A DNA stretch of 64,000 bases from JAJPXC01 sp964562375 (GTDB lineage: Bacteria; Bacteroidota; Bacteroidia; Bacteroidales; Muribaculaceae). The notes under the pieces are model-generated. The model saw only the letters and a program-made list of their open reading frames with translations. It was not told where the DNA came from and searched no databases. The translations under genes and the position numbers were made by a program. The DNA lies in the NCBI GenBank assembly GCA_964562375.1, contig CAZLSW010000004.1, positions 14,379-78,378 of the forward strand, written 5' to 3'. Position 1 is the stretch's first letter. The number at the start of each line of letters is the position of its first letter. This document shows positions 37,513-44,823 of this stretch, in pieces.

Positions 37513-37974
37513 TTAGGGGAGGACGGCAGCGAGGCGCGCCTGGGCCAGGGGCTGGTGGGAGGCATCGGCATAGTTGGCGAAGGGGTGGATGGCGATGCCC
37601 CCGCGGGGAGTGAACACCCCTTTCACCTCCATGTAGCGCGGCTCGAGCAGCGTCACCAGGTCGTTGAGGATGATGTTGACGCAATCCTCGTGGAAGTCGC
37701 CGTGGTTGCGGAAAGAAAACAGGTACAACTTCAGGCTCTTGCTTTCCACGATTTTCTCGTTGGGGATATAGGCGATTTCGATGCGGGCGAAATCGGGTTG
37801 GCCCGTCTTGGGGCACAGGGATGTGAACTCGGGGCAGTGGAGCGTCACCAGGTAGTCGCGGTCGGGGTGACGATTGGGGAATGCCTCGAGCACTTGCGGC
37901 GAGTAATCATCGAGGTAAACCGTCTTGCCGCTACCCAGCGCCGCCAAATTATCCAAATCTTTCTTCTCTCTCAT
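37513..37974 (-). CDS. queF: NADPH-dependent 7-cyano-7-deazaguanine reductase
   Basis: 153 residues, the short unimodular type. It reduces preQ0 to preQ1 in queuosine synthesis. The thioimide-forming cysteine is in FTSLCPKTGQPDF (Cys54, with Asp61). The QueF signature ESKSLKLYLFSFRNHG starts near residue 78, and FHEDC follows. No other queuosine gene is adjacent. The stop is just beside the decamer repeat region, and the start is preceded by a TTCCTTTA-type array. Confidence 0.96.
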   Translation of the reverse strand: MREKKDLDNLAALGSGKTVYLDDYSPQVLEAFPNRHPDRDYLVTLHCPEFTSLCPKTGQPDFARIEIAYIPNEKIVESKSLKLYLFSFRNHGDFHEDCVNIILNDLVTLLEPRYMEVKGVFTPRGGIAIHPFANYADASHQPLAQARLAAVLP

Positions 37975-37988
37975 ATCTCTTTAAATCT

Positions 37989-38083
37989 TTATTCCTTTAT
38001 TCCTTTATTCCTTTATTCCTTTATTCCTTTATTCCTTTAAATAGCCCATTAACTAACAACTAACAACTAACAACTAACAACTC
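37989..38083 (+). repeat. Adjacent period-8 and period-7 arrays between queF and the Lrp gene
   Basis: 37989-38041 is ATTCCTTT repeated about six times. 38048-38083 is CTAACAA repeated about five times. No coding potential is seen. Confidence 0.85.
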
Positions 38084-38089
38084 CCCCCC

Positions 38090-38554
38090 TTACACCGGTA
38101 TCCCATAGCTGTGCTTCACTTGCGACATTACGAATGTCGATTCCACCGAGCCTAAGCCCGGAAAAGCGCCGATGACACTGAGGAGGAAGTCGTGATACTG
38201 TTTCATGTCGGCGGCGTGGACCTTCAGCAGGAAGTCGAACGCACCCGACACGTTGTAGCACTCGGTGACTTCATCGACCTTTTCTATCCACTCCTGAAAC
38301 TTACGCGCGATCTCGCCGCTCATCCTCTCGAGCTTCACATGACAGAAGACGACGAACCCGCGTCCAAGCCTCTCGGCGTCGAGTACGGCATGATAACCAT
38401 TGATGTAACCCTCTTGCTCCAAGCGCTTTATGCGCTCATATACGGGCGTAAGGGACAGGCCCACACGCTGCGCGACCTGCTTGGTGGCAAGGCGCCCCTC
38501 GCGCTGGAGCTCGCGCAAGATTTTCAAGTCGTAATTGTCGAGCTGGGAGGTCAT
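38090..38554 (-). CDS. Lrp/AsnC-family transcriptional regulator
   Basis: 154 residues. The N-terminal helix-turn-helix (residues ~1-60) contains LDNYDLKILRELQREGRLA and VGLSLTPVYERIKRLEQEG. The C-terminal RAM ligand-binding domain (~65-145) contains VFCHVKLERM and ECYNVSGAFDFLLKVHA. Family members respond to amino acids, often leucine or methionine. It is divergent from metY, with ~200 bases between the starts, so control of metY is a reasonable guess. No specific effector can be read from sequence. Confidence 0.93.
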   Translation of the reverse strand: MTSQLDNYDLKILRELQREGRLATKQVAQRVGLSLTPVYERIKRLEQEGYINGYHAVLDAERLGRGFVVFCHVKLERMSGEIARKFQEWIEKVDEVTECYNVSGAFDFLLKVHAADMKQYHDFLLSVIGAFPGLGSVESTFVMSQVKHSYGIPV

Positions 38555-38658
38555 AAGTGAAATTTTACGGCAAAGATAGCCTAATTAGGGCTATTCTCAA
38601 AAATATTTCTTGTAAAATATGGATTTATAGAATAATTTTCTAAAGTTACATCAAATAA

Positions 38659-38689
38659 TTGTAAGGAATTTCCATTGGCAGTAACTTTG
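38659..38689 (+). promoter_or_regulatory. Promoter of metY
   Basis: TTG at 38659-38661, 20 bases, then TAACTTTG at 38682-38689: a full match to the Bacteroidetes consensus. It lies in the gap with the divergent Lrp gene. Confidence 0.75.
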
Positions 38690-38709
38690 CGAGCAAATAA
38701 TCACTCCAA

Positions 38710-38746
38710 CTAAAAACTAAAAACTAAAAACTAAAAACTAAAAACT
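38710..38746 (+). repeat. CTAAAAA heptad array in the metY leader
   Basis: About five tandem copies of CTAAAAA between the promoter and the start codon, in the predicted 5' untranslated region. Confidence 0.8.
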
Positions 38747-38754
38747 ATATAACT

Positions 38755-40041
38755 ATGGCAAAACGTCCCTACCGTTTCGAAACTCTCCAACTCCATGTGG
38801 GCCAAGAGCAGCCCGATCCCGCAACCGACGCCCGCGCGGTGCCTATATATCAAACGACATCCTACGTGTTCCGCAACTCGCAACACGCTGCCGACCGTTT
38901 CGCCCTGAAGGATCCAGGCAACATCTACGGCCGACTTACCAACTCTACCCAGGACGTCCTGGAACAGCGCATTGCCGCTCTCGAGGGTGGCGTGGCAGCC
39001 CTGGCTGTAGCCTCGGGCGCGGCCGCCGTCACCTACACGTTCCTCAACCTCGCCAAAGCCGGCGACCACATCGTTTCAGCTAACAATATTTATGGGGGCT
39101 CCTACAACCTGCTCGAGCACACGCTGCCCACTTACGGCATCTCCACCACCTTCGTCGACCCCAGCGACCTGTCCAACTTCGAGAAGGCAATCCAGCCCAA
39201 TACCAAAGCCATCTTTGTCGAGACCTTCGGCAATCCCAACGCTTCGTTGATCGACATCGACGCCGTATCGGCAATCGCCCACAAACACGGAATCCCCTTG
39301 GTTATCGACAACACCTTTGGCACACCCTACCTGATTCGCCCGATAGAGCACGGCGCCGACATCGTGATCCACTCGGCCACCAAGTTTATCGGCGGCCACG
39401 GAACCACGCTAGGCGGCGTGATCGTCGACTCGGGAAAGTTCGACTGGAAGGCCTCCGACAAGTTCCCGCAGATCACCGAGCCTGACCCCTGTTACCACGG
39501 CGCCGTGTTTGCCGACGTTGCCGGACCGGCGGCTTTCGTCACCCGCATCCGCGCAATCCTGCTTCGCGACACGGGCGCCGCGATCGCTCCAATCAGCGCA
39601 TTCCTGTTGCTCCAAGGACTGGAGACCCTGTCGTTGCGCGTGGAGCGCCACGTGGAGAACGCGCTGAAGGTAGTGGAGTTCCTCGCTGCCCATCCCAAGG
39701 TGGCCAAGGTCAACCATCCCTCGCTCCCCGACCATCCCGACCATGAGTTGTACAAGAAGTTGTTCCCCAACGGCGCCGGTTCGATTTTCACCTTCGAGAT
39801 CAAGGGTGGTCGCGAGCAGGCCCACAAGTTGATCGACTCGCTCGAGATCTTCTCGCTGCTGGCCAACGTCGCCGACGTGAAGTCGCTCGTGATCCACCCC
39901 GCGTCGACCACCCACTCCCAGCTCAACGACAAAGAGCTTGAGGAGCAGGGAATCTCCCAGGGCACCATCCGCCTCTCCATCGGCACCGAGCACATCGATG
40001 ACATCATCGACGACCTCGCGTATGCGCTAGACCAGGTCTAG
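38755..40041 (+). CDS. metY: O-acetylhomoserine aminocarboxypropyltransferase (homocysteine synthase)
   Basis: 428 residues, PLP-dependent, Cys/Met metabolism family. It makes homocysteine from O-acetylhomoserine and sulfide. The substrate-loop region YQTTSYVF is near residue 32, NIYGRLTNSTQ lies at ~61-71, and the PLP lysine is in HSATKFIGGHGTTLGG (Lys210). The region IHPASTTHSQL near the C-terminus is typical of MetY. The last ~10 residues and the TAG lie within a 61-base palindrome, so the C-terminal end may have been rewritten by an inverted duplication. The promoter is well defined, and an Lrp-type gene is divergent. Confidence 0.95.
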   Translation: MAKRPYRFETLQLHVGQEQPDPATDARAVPIYQTTSYVFRNSQHAADRFALKDPGNIYGRLTNSTQDVLEQRIAALEGGVAALAVASGAAAVTYTFLNLAKAGDHIVSANNIYGGSYNLLEHTLPTYGISTTFVDPSDLSNFEKAIQPNTKAIFVETFGNPNASLIDIDAVSAIAHKHGIPLVIDNTFGTPYLIRPIEHGADIVIHSATKFIGGHGTTLGGVIVDSGKFDWKASDKFPQITEPDPCYHGAVFADVAGPAAFVTRIRAILLRDTGAAIAPISAFLLLQGLETLSLRVERHVENALKVVEFLAAHPKVAKVNHPSLPDHPDHELYKKLFPNGAGSIFTFEIKGGREQAHKLIDSLEIFSLLANVADVKSLVIHPASTTHSQLNDKELEEQGISQGTIRLSIGTEHIDDIIDDLAYALDQV

Positions 40042-40064
40042 CGCATACGCGAGGTCGTCGATGA
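40004..40064. repeat. 61-base perfect palindrome across the metY stop codon
   Basis: Arms 40004-40033 and 40035-40064 (30 bases each) are exact inverse complements around the single base 40034. The left arm is metY coding sequence. The right arm begins in the last sense codons and contains the stop (40039-40041). A transcript would form a very stable hairpin. No T-tract follows. Confidence 0.95.
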
Positions 40065-40485
40065 AAGGATGAAGGTTAAAGGATTAAGGATTAAGGGAAA
40101 ATGGATATAAAGGCGGAAAAAGCAGAAGCTTTTGCTTTGAATATTATTCAGCTGTATAGGAAACTCACATCTGAAAAGAATGAGTGGATCCTAAGCATAC
40201 AATTGCTAAGATCTGGCACCTCTATTGGAGCTAATATCGCTGAGGCCAATTACGCTGAAAGCAAAGAGGATTTCGTGCATAAGATGGCAATTTCCCAAAA
40301 AGAAGCATCCGAAACAGCGTATTGGTTACGTCTTCTATATCGTTCCCAATTTATTGATGCTGAGGAATACAACAATCGATATAACGAATGCCAAGAACTG
40401 TTACGTATAATTACAAAGATTATCGTACGGTCCAAACAGAACGGCTAACCTCCCTTTATCCTTAATCCTTCACCTTTTACCCTTT
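40064..40485 (+). mobile_element. Putative inverted-repeat cassette carrying a four-helix-bundle gene
   Basis: Two 34-base arms, 40064-40097 and 40452-40485, are inverse complements at 28 of 34 positions. Both consist of GGATTAA-type heptads. They sit three bases before the start and three bases after the stop of the enclosed gene. Within the arms the base composition is AT-rich compared with metY. A free-standing intervening-sequence-like element is a possible interpretation, but mobility is not shown. Confidence 0.5.
40101..40448 (+). CDS. Four-helix-bundle protein (23S rRNA intervening-sequence protein family)
   Basis: 115 residues. The pattern of the family is clear: EKAEAFALNIIQLYRKL, SIQLLRSGTSIGANIAEA, FVHKMAISQKEASETAYWLRLLY, and a last helix ELLRIITKIIV. 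Relatives are encoded in 23S rRNA intervening sequences of spirochaetes and others, and the same fold is used by Avd, the accessory protein of diversity-generating retroelements. No reverse transcriptase or rRNA is nearby, so neither role is supported. Members form pentamers and bind nucleic acid in the Avd case. The AT-rich composition and the tight inverted repeats suggest it arrived as a unit. Function unknown. Confidence 0.88.
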   Translation: MDIKAEKAEAFALNIIQLYRKLTSEKNEWILSIQLLRSGTSIGANIAEANYAESKEDFVHKMAISQKEASETAYWLRLLYRSQFIDAEEYNNRYNECQELLRIITKIIVRSKQNG

Positions 40486-40536
40486 AAAATTTTCTACGAA
40501 AATTTTACAACACCATAGTACTTTTTGACACGGCGC

Positions 40537-40568
40537 GGGCCGCGAGGAAGAGAGCTTCCTGCGGCCCG
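40537..40568 (+). terminator. GC-rich hairpin upstream of the first AAA ATPase gene
   Basis: GGGCCGC-AGGAAG pairs with CTTCCTGCGGCCC, with one bulged G and loop AGAG. No strong T-run follows, so terminator activity is uncertain. Confidence 0.4.
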
Positions 40569-40601
40569 CCCCATTTTCTCCCAGTGAAAAACCGAATCTT
40601 T

Positions 40602-40700
40602 ACCACACTTTCCCCGGGAATAATTGTATCGCAAACCACACTTTTTCCCGGGGAAAATATGTATTGAAACCACACTTTTTCCCGGGGAAAATTTGTAAAA
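40602..40700 (+). promoter_or_regulatory. Three ~33-bp tandem repeats leading into the promoter of the first AAA ATPase gene
   Basis: ACCACACTTT starts at 40602, 40635 and 40669, spaced 33 and 34 bases. Each is followed by a palindromic core (TTTCCCCGGGAA or TTTCCCGGGGAA) and an AT-rich tail. A faint fourth unit lies upstream near 40574. The tail of the last unit contains the promoter's -33 TTTG. The ~3-helical-turn spacing suggests a cooperatively bound operator. Confidence 0.7.
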
Positions 40701-40723
40701 TATAGAATTTGTAACTAATTTTG
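40693..40723 (+). promoter_or_regulatory. Promoter of the first AAA/DUF4143 gene
   Basis: TTG at 40693-40695, 20 bases, then TAATTTTG at 40716-40723, 17 bases before the start codon. The -33 element is part of the last tandem repeat unit. Confidence 0.72.
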
Positions 40724-40740
40724 CCCAAAAACTTCTTGCC

Positions 40741-42033
40741 ATGGAACGAAAAATAATGACTCAATTAGAGACTTGGCGACACAATCCAAGTAAAAAGCCG
40801 CTTTTGCTTAAGGGCGCAAGACAGGTGGGCAAAACCTATATCCTAAAGAAGTTTGGGGAGCGGTGTTTCAAGAATTACGCTTACATCAATTGCGACAACA
40901 ATCCGGCAGTCGCAAACATTTTCTCCCAGGACTACAATATCGAGCGGATTGTGCGCCAACTTTCGGCATTGACCAACCAACCTATCAATTCCGACACGCT
41001 GATAATAATCGACGAAATCCAAGAAGCTCCCTCCGGGCTCCATGCCTTGAAATATTTCCATGAACAACGCCCCGACCTCTTTGTAGCTGTGGCCGGTTCT
41101 CTGTTGGGTGTGGCGTTGCATAGCCAGGAGTCGTTTCCCGTGGGGATGGTTGACATCTTGGAAATGTATCCAATGACATTTGATGAATTTTTGATGGCTA
41201 CCCGCTCGGAAATATTGGCCAAGGAGTTGCTGTCAGCCCCATGGGACACGCTAAATCCTCTGTCCTCGGAATATATAACCTGGTTGCGGCAGTATTATTT
41301 TACGGGTGGAATGCCCGAGGTGGTGAAGAATTACCTCGAGACCGCCGACATCTCCCTTACCCGTAAATTGCAAAACGACATCCTAACGGCTTACCAACTA
41401 GATATCTCCAAGCACGCTCCCGTCAATCAAGTACCTCGCATCAATATGGTTTGGCGCTCCATCCCCTCACAATTAGCTCGCGAGAACAAGAAATTCATCT
41501 ATGGGGCGGTGAAAAAGGGAGCTCGAGCCAACGATTTCGAGATTGCTATTCAATGGCTTGAGGATGCGGGATTGGTATATAAAATCCCAAGGGTGAACAA
41601 ACTGGCAATCCCCTTATCGTTTTACGAGGACTTGTCGGCCTTTAAGCTTTATATGCTCGACTGCGGCCTATTCGGAGCTCTCAGCGCCACCCCTCCCGAG
41701 GTAATATTGGTGGCCAATAATATTTTCAAAGAGTACAAGGGAGCTTTCACCGAGGAATATGTTTTGGAGCAACTCAGGCCACTGCCTGATACTCACATAT
41801 ATTATTATACTAATGAACAGTCGACGTTGGAAGTGGACTTTATCATCCAGCATGGAGCCTCGATCTCGGCCATAGAGGTGAAGGCCGAAGAAAACCTGAA
41901 AGCCAAATCCCTGCGACAAGTGGCTATGGACAATCCCGGGATTGCGGCGACTCGTTTGTCAATGTCACCCTATCGGCAACAGTCATGGATGATAAACATC
42001 CCCCTTTGGGGTGCCGCTCGCATTAATTCGTAA
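40741..42033 (+). CDS. AAA ATPase with DUF4143 C-terminal domain (first)
   Basis: 430 residues, cytoplasmic. N-terminal P-loop ATPase: Walker A GARQVGKT at residues 25-32, Walker B LIIIDE at 87-92, and VAGSLLG as sensor-type motif. A winged-helix-like middle follows. The C-terminal DUF4143 region contains YYYTNEQSTLEVDFIIQ and AIEVKAEENLKAKSL, which recall the PD-(D/E)xK nuclease core (D, then ExK), so a nuclease or degenerate nuclease fold is possible. The family is very common in Bacteroidetes and archaea, and its function is unsettled. Sequence similarity to the second ATPase at 44824 is limited to motifs. Upstream iterated repeats suggest dedicated control. Confidence 0.88.
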   Translation: MERKIMTQLETWRHNPSKKPLLLKGARQVGKTYILKKFGERCFKNYAYINCDNNPAVANIFSQDYNIERIVRQLSALTNQPINSDTLIIIDEIQEAPSGLHALKYFHEQRPDLFVAVAGSLLGVALHSQESFPVGMVDILEMYPMTFDEFLMATRSEILAKELLSAPWDTLNPLSSEYITWLRQYYFTGGMPEVVKNYLETADISLTRKLQNDILTAYQLDISKHAPVNQVPRINMVWRSIPSQLARENKKFIYGAVKKGARANDFEIAIQWLEDAGLVYKIPRVNKLAIPLSFYEDLSAFKLYMLDCGLFGALSATPPEVILVANNIFKEYKGAFTEEYVLEQLRPLPDTHIYYYTNEQSTLEVDFIIQHGASISAIEVKAEENLKAKSLRQVAMDNPGIAATRLSMSPYRQQSWMINIPLWGAARINS

Positions 42034-42067
42034 GGCTCGTTTCAACCAATAATTGTTGAACCTAGAA

Positions 42068-42092
42068 GGGGGACGCTTCGACAGCGTCCCCC
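42068..42092 (+). terminator. Hairpin after the first AAA ATPase gene
   Basis: Perfect 10-base stem GGGGGACGCT with AGCGTCCCCC around loop TCGAC, 35 bases after the stop. No T-tract follows. Confidence 0.6.
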
Positions 42093-42181
42093 TCGTAACA
42101 GGATTGATCAAAAAACACTTACATCAAAATGTAAAATGTGTTAGGATATCAAGGAAATTCACAAAAGCTAGATTGCAAAGG

Positions 42182-44512
42182 TTATATCTTTACCTTCTCG
42201 GCGCGGTGTTGACCGTTTTTGAGCACAATGACACGAAGGTATATGCCTGATTGCGAGGGATTGTCGACGCGCAGGCCCTGGGGTGTGAAGTACTCAACGT
42301 GGTCGACAGCCTCACCTTGGGCGGCGGTGACGTCGAGCACCCCTGTGGTGGTGACGGGCAACGACTCCATGGCGTGGAAGGTAGGCTCCAAGCCCGAATC
42401 ATCGCTATAATATGCCTTTACGTAGAAGGTGAAATTCTCGGTGTAAGTGTTGCCAATCGACTCGAGGGAGGCCTTCGAGATGTGTTTTTTGAAGGTGACA
42501 CCCGAGGCCGAGTTGGGGCACTTGCCGTCGACCAGCGCGGTGTTGTCGGCAGTCGAGTCGGATTTGGGGCGTACCGATTGGCTGGCCGTCACATTGAAAT
42601 CGGCCGAGGTGATGTTTAGGGCCACGCTGGAGCCACGGGTGGCGTCGTAGGAGAACCGCGAGTCGGTGACCGAGCTGATACGGTTGGGCATCATCCACAG
42701 CTCCCAGGCCACGACGTGCTCGGGATGGGCCGTGGGGACGAACGAGCCGGAAACGTCGACCCCAAGCTGGAAGTCGCGAGCCACGCTCGTGAGGGTCATC
42801 TCTACCTCGTGGGTGACGTCCTCGCGGCCCTCACCGCCTGAGGATTCGTAGCGGTTCTCCATAATCTCCTTTTCCCATACGACATGGAAGTCCTCGGCTC
42901 GGAAGCCCTTATCGGAGACCGTCGAGGCGGCGCCATCGTCGTCGGTGACGCTATGGGTCACCGTGCCATGGTCGAAATGGTTGTTGAGGTAGTTCTTTAT
43001 GGTGTAATCATAGTAGTCGGTGACGACGTATGTGGGGATGGTGAGCGTGGTGTTTTCGTAAGTGCGGCAGTTTCCATCGTTCGACACCCAATAGCTCTTG
43101 CGCTCAGCGTCCTGCTCGTGGTCGATGCTCTCCTCGTAGGTGGCAACGGTGGCGGGGCGGTTGGCTACGGTGGCATCAAACGTATACTCATCGTTTTGGG
43201 CGATTTCAGCGTCGGTGATACTGTGCATGTTCTTGGGGCGCATGTAGTTGTAATACTGCAAGAGGTAGAACCCGTTGGGTGCGCCCTCGTCGGGCACCTG
43301 ATAGACGTAGTTCATGCCGTAGTTGCTCACCTTTTGGGCCGGAATCGTGAGGGTGTACTTCTTGTAGCCTGGTTGATTGGTGGCCAGCCCCAAGGTGCCG
43401 TTCACGATTTCCCAGTCGGTAGTGATGTTGTGCTTATATTTATATGTGGGATCGGCGGCGTTTTTGTCGGCGTCTGTGTCCCAAGTGAATACGGGCGATG
43501 GGCCATAGCCGTTCCAGTTGAGCAGGTGGCAATTGCCGGTGGTGGCGAAGTCGACGTCCTTGATCACGCGCAGACCGAAACCGCGCTCAGATGTGTGGGA
43601 ACCTTGGTCGTCGTATTTCGAGGGGTCGTCATACCAATAGCCCAACGCTCCGTTATAGCGGTACTCGGTGTCCTCCATATACACATTAGGCTGGAACGTG
43701 TCAATTACCACGTCGGAAATCCATTGGAGGCGCACTCCCGAGGGCTCAGGGTCGTGAACGAGCATCGTGCCCACAAATCGGTAGGTGTGGCCACCGTACT
43801 CATTGGCCACAGGAACAGCATAAAAGCGCACCGTCTCCTCGCTCAGGGTGGTAGTCCAGGCCGTTGGAGCGAAGGAATAGTATCCCTCGGGATCGGTTGA
43901 GGGGTCGAGCACCCATTTCTCGGTGCCGTCCTCGTTGTACATTATGTTGCCCTCCGAGTCGGTGTTGGTGTAGCCGTAGCCGTGGGCATAGTTGAAGTTG
44001 GAGTCGATTTGTCCCCCACCCACGAGCCATCGGTGGTCGTATTCCTGGTCAATGGTCATGTCCTTGTCAATCAACACTCCCCCGGTGGAATAGATGTCGA
44101 CGGGGATGCGCTTGCCGTTGTCGTCGAGCACATAGTCACCCTGGGCGTCAGTCTCGTAGGAATATCCCAATGTACCCACCGGAATATCGATGTAGATCGA
44201 ACCGTCCTGGGGGTTGTAGTTGAACACGGCTGGCCAGTACATGTCGAGGAAACCGTAGATTTCGACCGTGTTGTTGGGCTCGTCATCGTCGTCGAGGCCA
44301 ATGTAAATGGCACACATGTTGGTGTTGTAGTCGCAATCGCCCATCCAAGCTTTTGTGTGGAACCGTTGAACGGCCCAAGTGGTGTTGTCGTATTGGTCCT
44401 GCTCCTCCCCAAAGCACAACTGCTCGAGAGTGTATTGCGTGGTAGAGGCGTCGTCAGCCCAGGCCATGGCGCAGCCAAGGCTTACAAGTAAAGTAATAAG
44501 TGTACGTTTCAT
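42182..44512 (-). CDS. Secreted protein of unknown function with sorting-type C-terminus
   Basis: 776 residues. A signal peptide is present (MKRTLITLLVSLGCAMAWA). The mature N-terminal ~330 residues are rich in Asp, Asn and Tyr, with beta-type patterning (WAVQRFHTKAWMGDC, YIGLDDDDEPNN). Two paired Trp/Tyr-rich regions in the middle may be repeats. The last ~50 residues (VDHVEYFTPQGLRVDN, then SGIYLRVIVLKNG) match the shape of Bacteroidetes C-terminal sorting domains. I do not recognise a catalytic domain. It lies between two AAA/DUF4143 genes but has its own good promoter, so a functional link is not evident. Confidence 0.8.
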   Translation of the reverse strand: MKRTLITLLVSLGCAMAWADDASTTQYTLEQLCFGEEQDQYDNTTWAVQRFHTKAWMGDCDYNTNMCAIYIGLDDDDEPNNTVEIYGFLDMYWPAVFNYNPQDGSIYIDIPVGTLGYSYETDAQGDYVLDDNGKRIPVDIYSTGGVLIDKDMTIDQEYDHRWLVGGGQIDSNFNYAHGYGYTNTDSEGNIMYNEDGTEKWVLDPSTDPEGYYSFAPTAWTTTLSEETVRFYAVPVANEYGGHTYRFVGTMLVHDPEPSGVRLQWISDVVIDTFQPNVYMEDTEYRYNGALGYWYDDPSKYDDQGSHTSERGFGLRVIKDVDFATTGNCHLLNWNGYGPSPVFTWDTDADKNAADPTYKYKHNITTDWEIVNGTLGLATNQPGYKKYTLTIPAQKVSNYGMNYVYQVPDEGAPNGFYLLQYYNYMRPKNMHSITDAEIAQNDEYTFDATVANRPATVATYEESIDHEQDAERKSYWVSNDGNCRTYENTTLTIPTYVVTDYYDYTIKNYLNNHFDHGTVTHSVTDDDGAASTVSDKGFRAEDFHVVWEKEIMENRYESSGGEGREDVTHEVEMTLTSVARDFQLGVDVSGSFVPTAHPEHVVAWELWMMPNRISSVTDSRFSYDATRGSSVALNITSADFNVTASQSVRPKSDSTADNTALVDGKCPNSASGVTFKKHISKASLESIGNTYTENFTFYVKAYYSDDSGLEPTFHAMESLPVTTTGVLDVTAAQGEAVDHVEYFTPQGLRVDNPSQSGIYLRVIVLKNGQHRAEKVKI

Positions 44513-44823
44513 TAGAGAGTGATGTAAGTAGAACGTAAGTGTTATGATTGCTATCTATCCTGCGGGACAAGCGCCCCGATTTTTCAAGGCAAAAGTAAAG
44601 AGGCAAGAGTAAAGAGGCAAATTTTGCACAAAATCACTTGGTTTGTGCAAAATAGCCGTAACACATTGATTTCAAATTATTTACACCCTATTTTTCAACA
44701 TCCCTATTTAAACACCAATTTTCTACCTTACATCTACTTTACAAAAAGCTAAACCGCTGAATTTTCGAGAAAAACACCTACTTTACAATGATATTCCCCC
44801 ACTCAGGAGGTGAAGCCATTTCC
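44513..44823. other. 311-base intergenic region between the secreted-protein gene and the second AAA ATPase
   Basis: It carries the minus-strand promoter of the secreted protein at 44590-44620. The rest is AT-rich with no gene or repeat that I can support. Confidence 0.6.
44590..44620 (-). promoter_or_regulatory. Promoter of the 776-residue secreted protein
   Basis: On the minus strand TTG (44618-44620), 20 bases, then TACTTTTG (44590-44597), 78 bases before the start codon. A full consensus match. Confidence 0.7.

Noticed and set aside
38690..38754. SAM or other methionine riboswitch upstream of metY.
   Set aside because: The leader is short and consists mainly of CTAAAAA heptads, with no stable structure.
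40101..40448. Avd-like accessory protein of a diversity-generating retroelement.
   Set aside because: The fold family is shared, but no reverse transcriptase, template repeat or variable target repeat was found nearby.
40602..40700. Regularly spaced direct repeats that might be a CRISPR array.
   Set aside because: Spacing leaves only ~10-15 variable AT-rich bases between similar cores, there are no cas genes, and the last unit overlaps a promoter. The same applies to 46292-46388.
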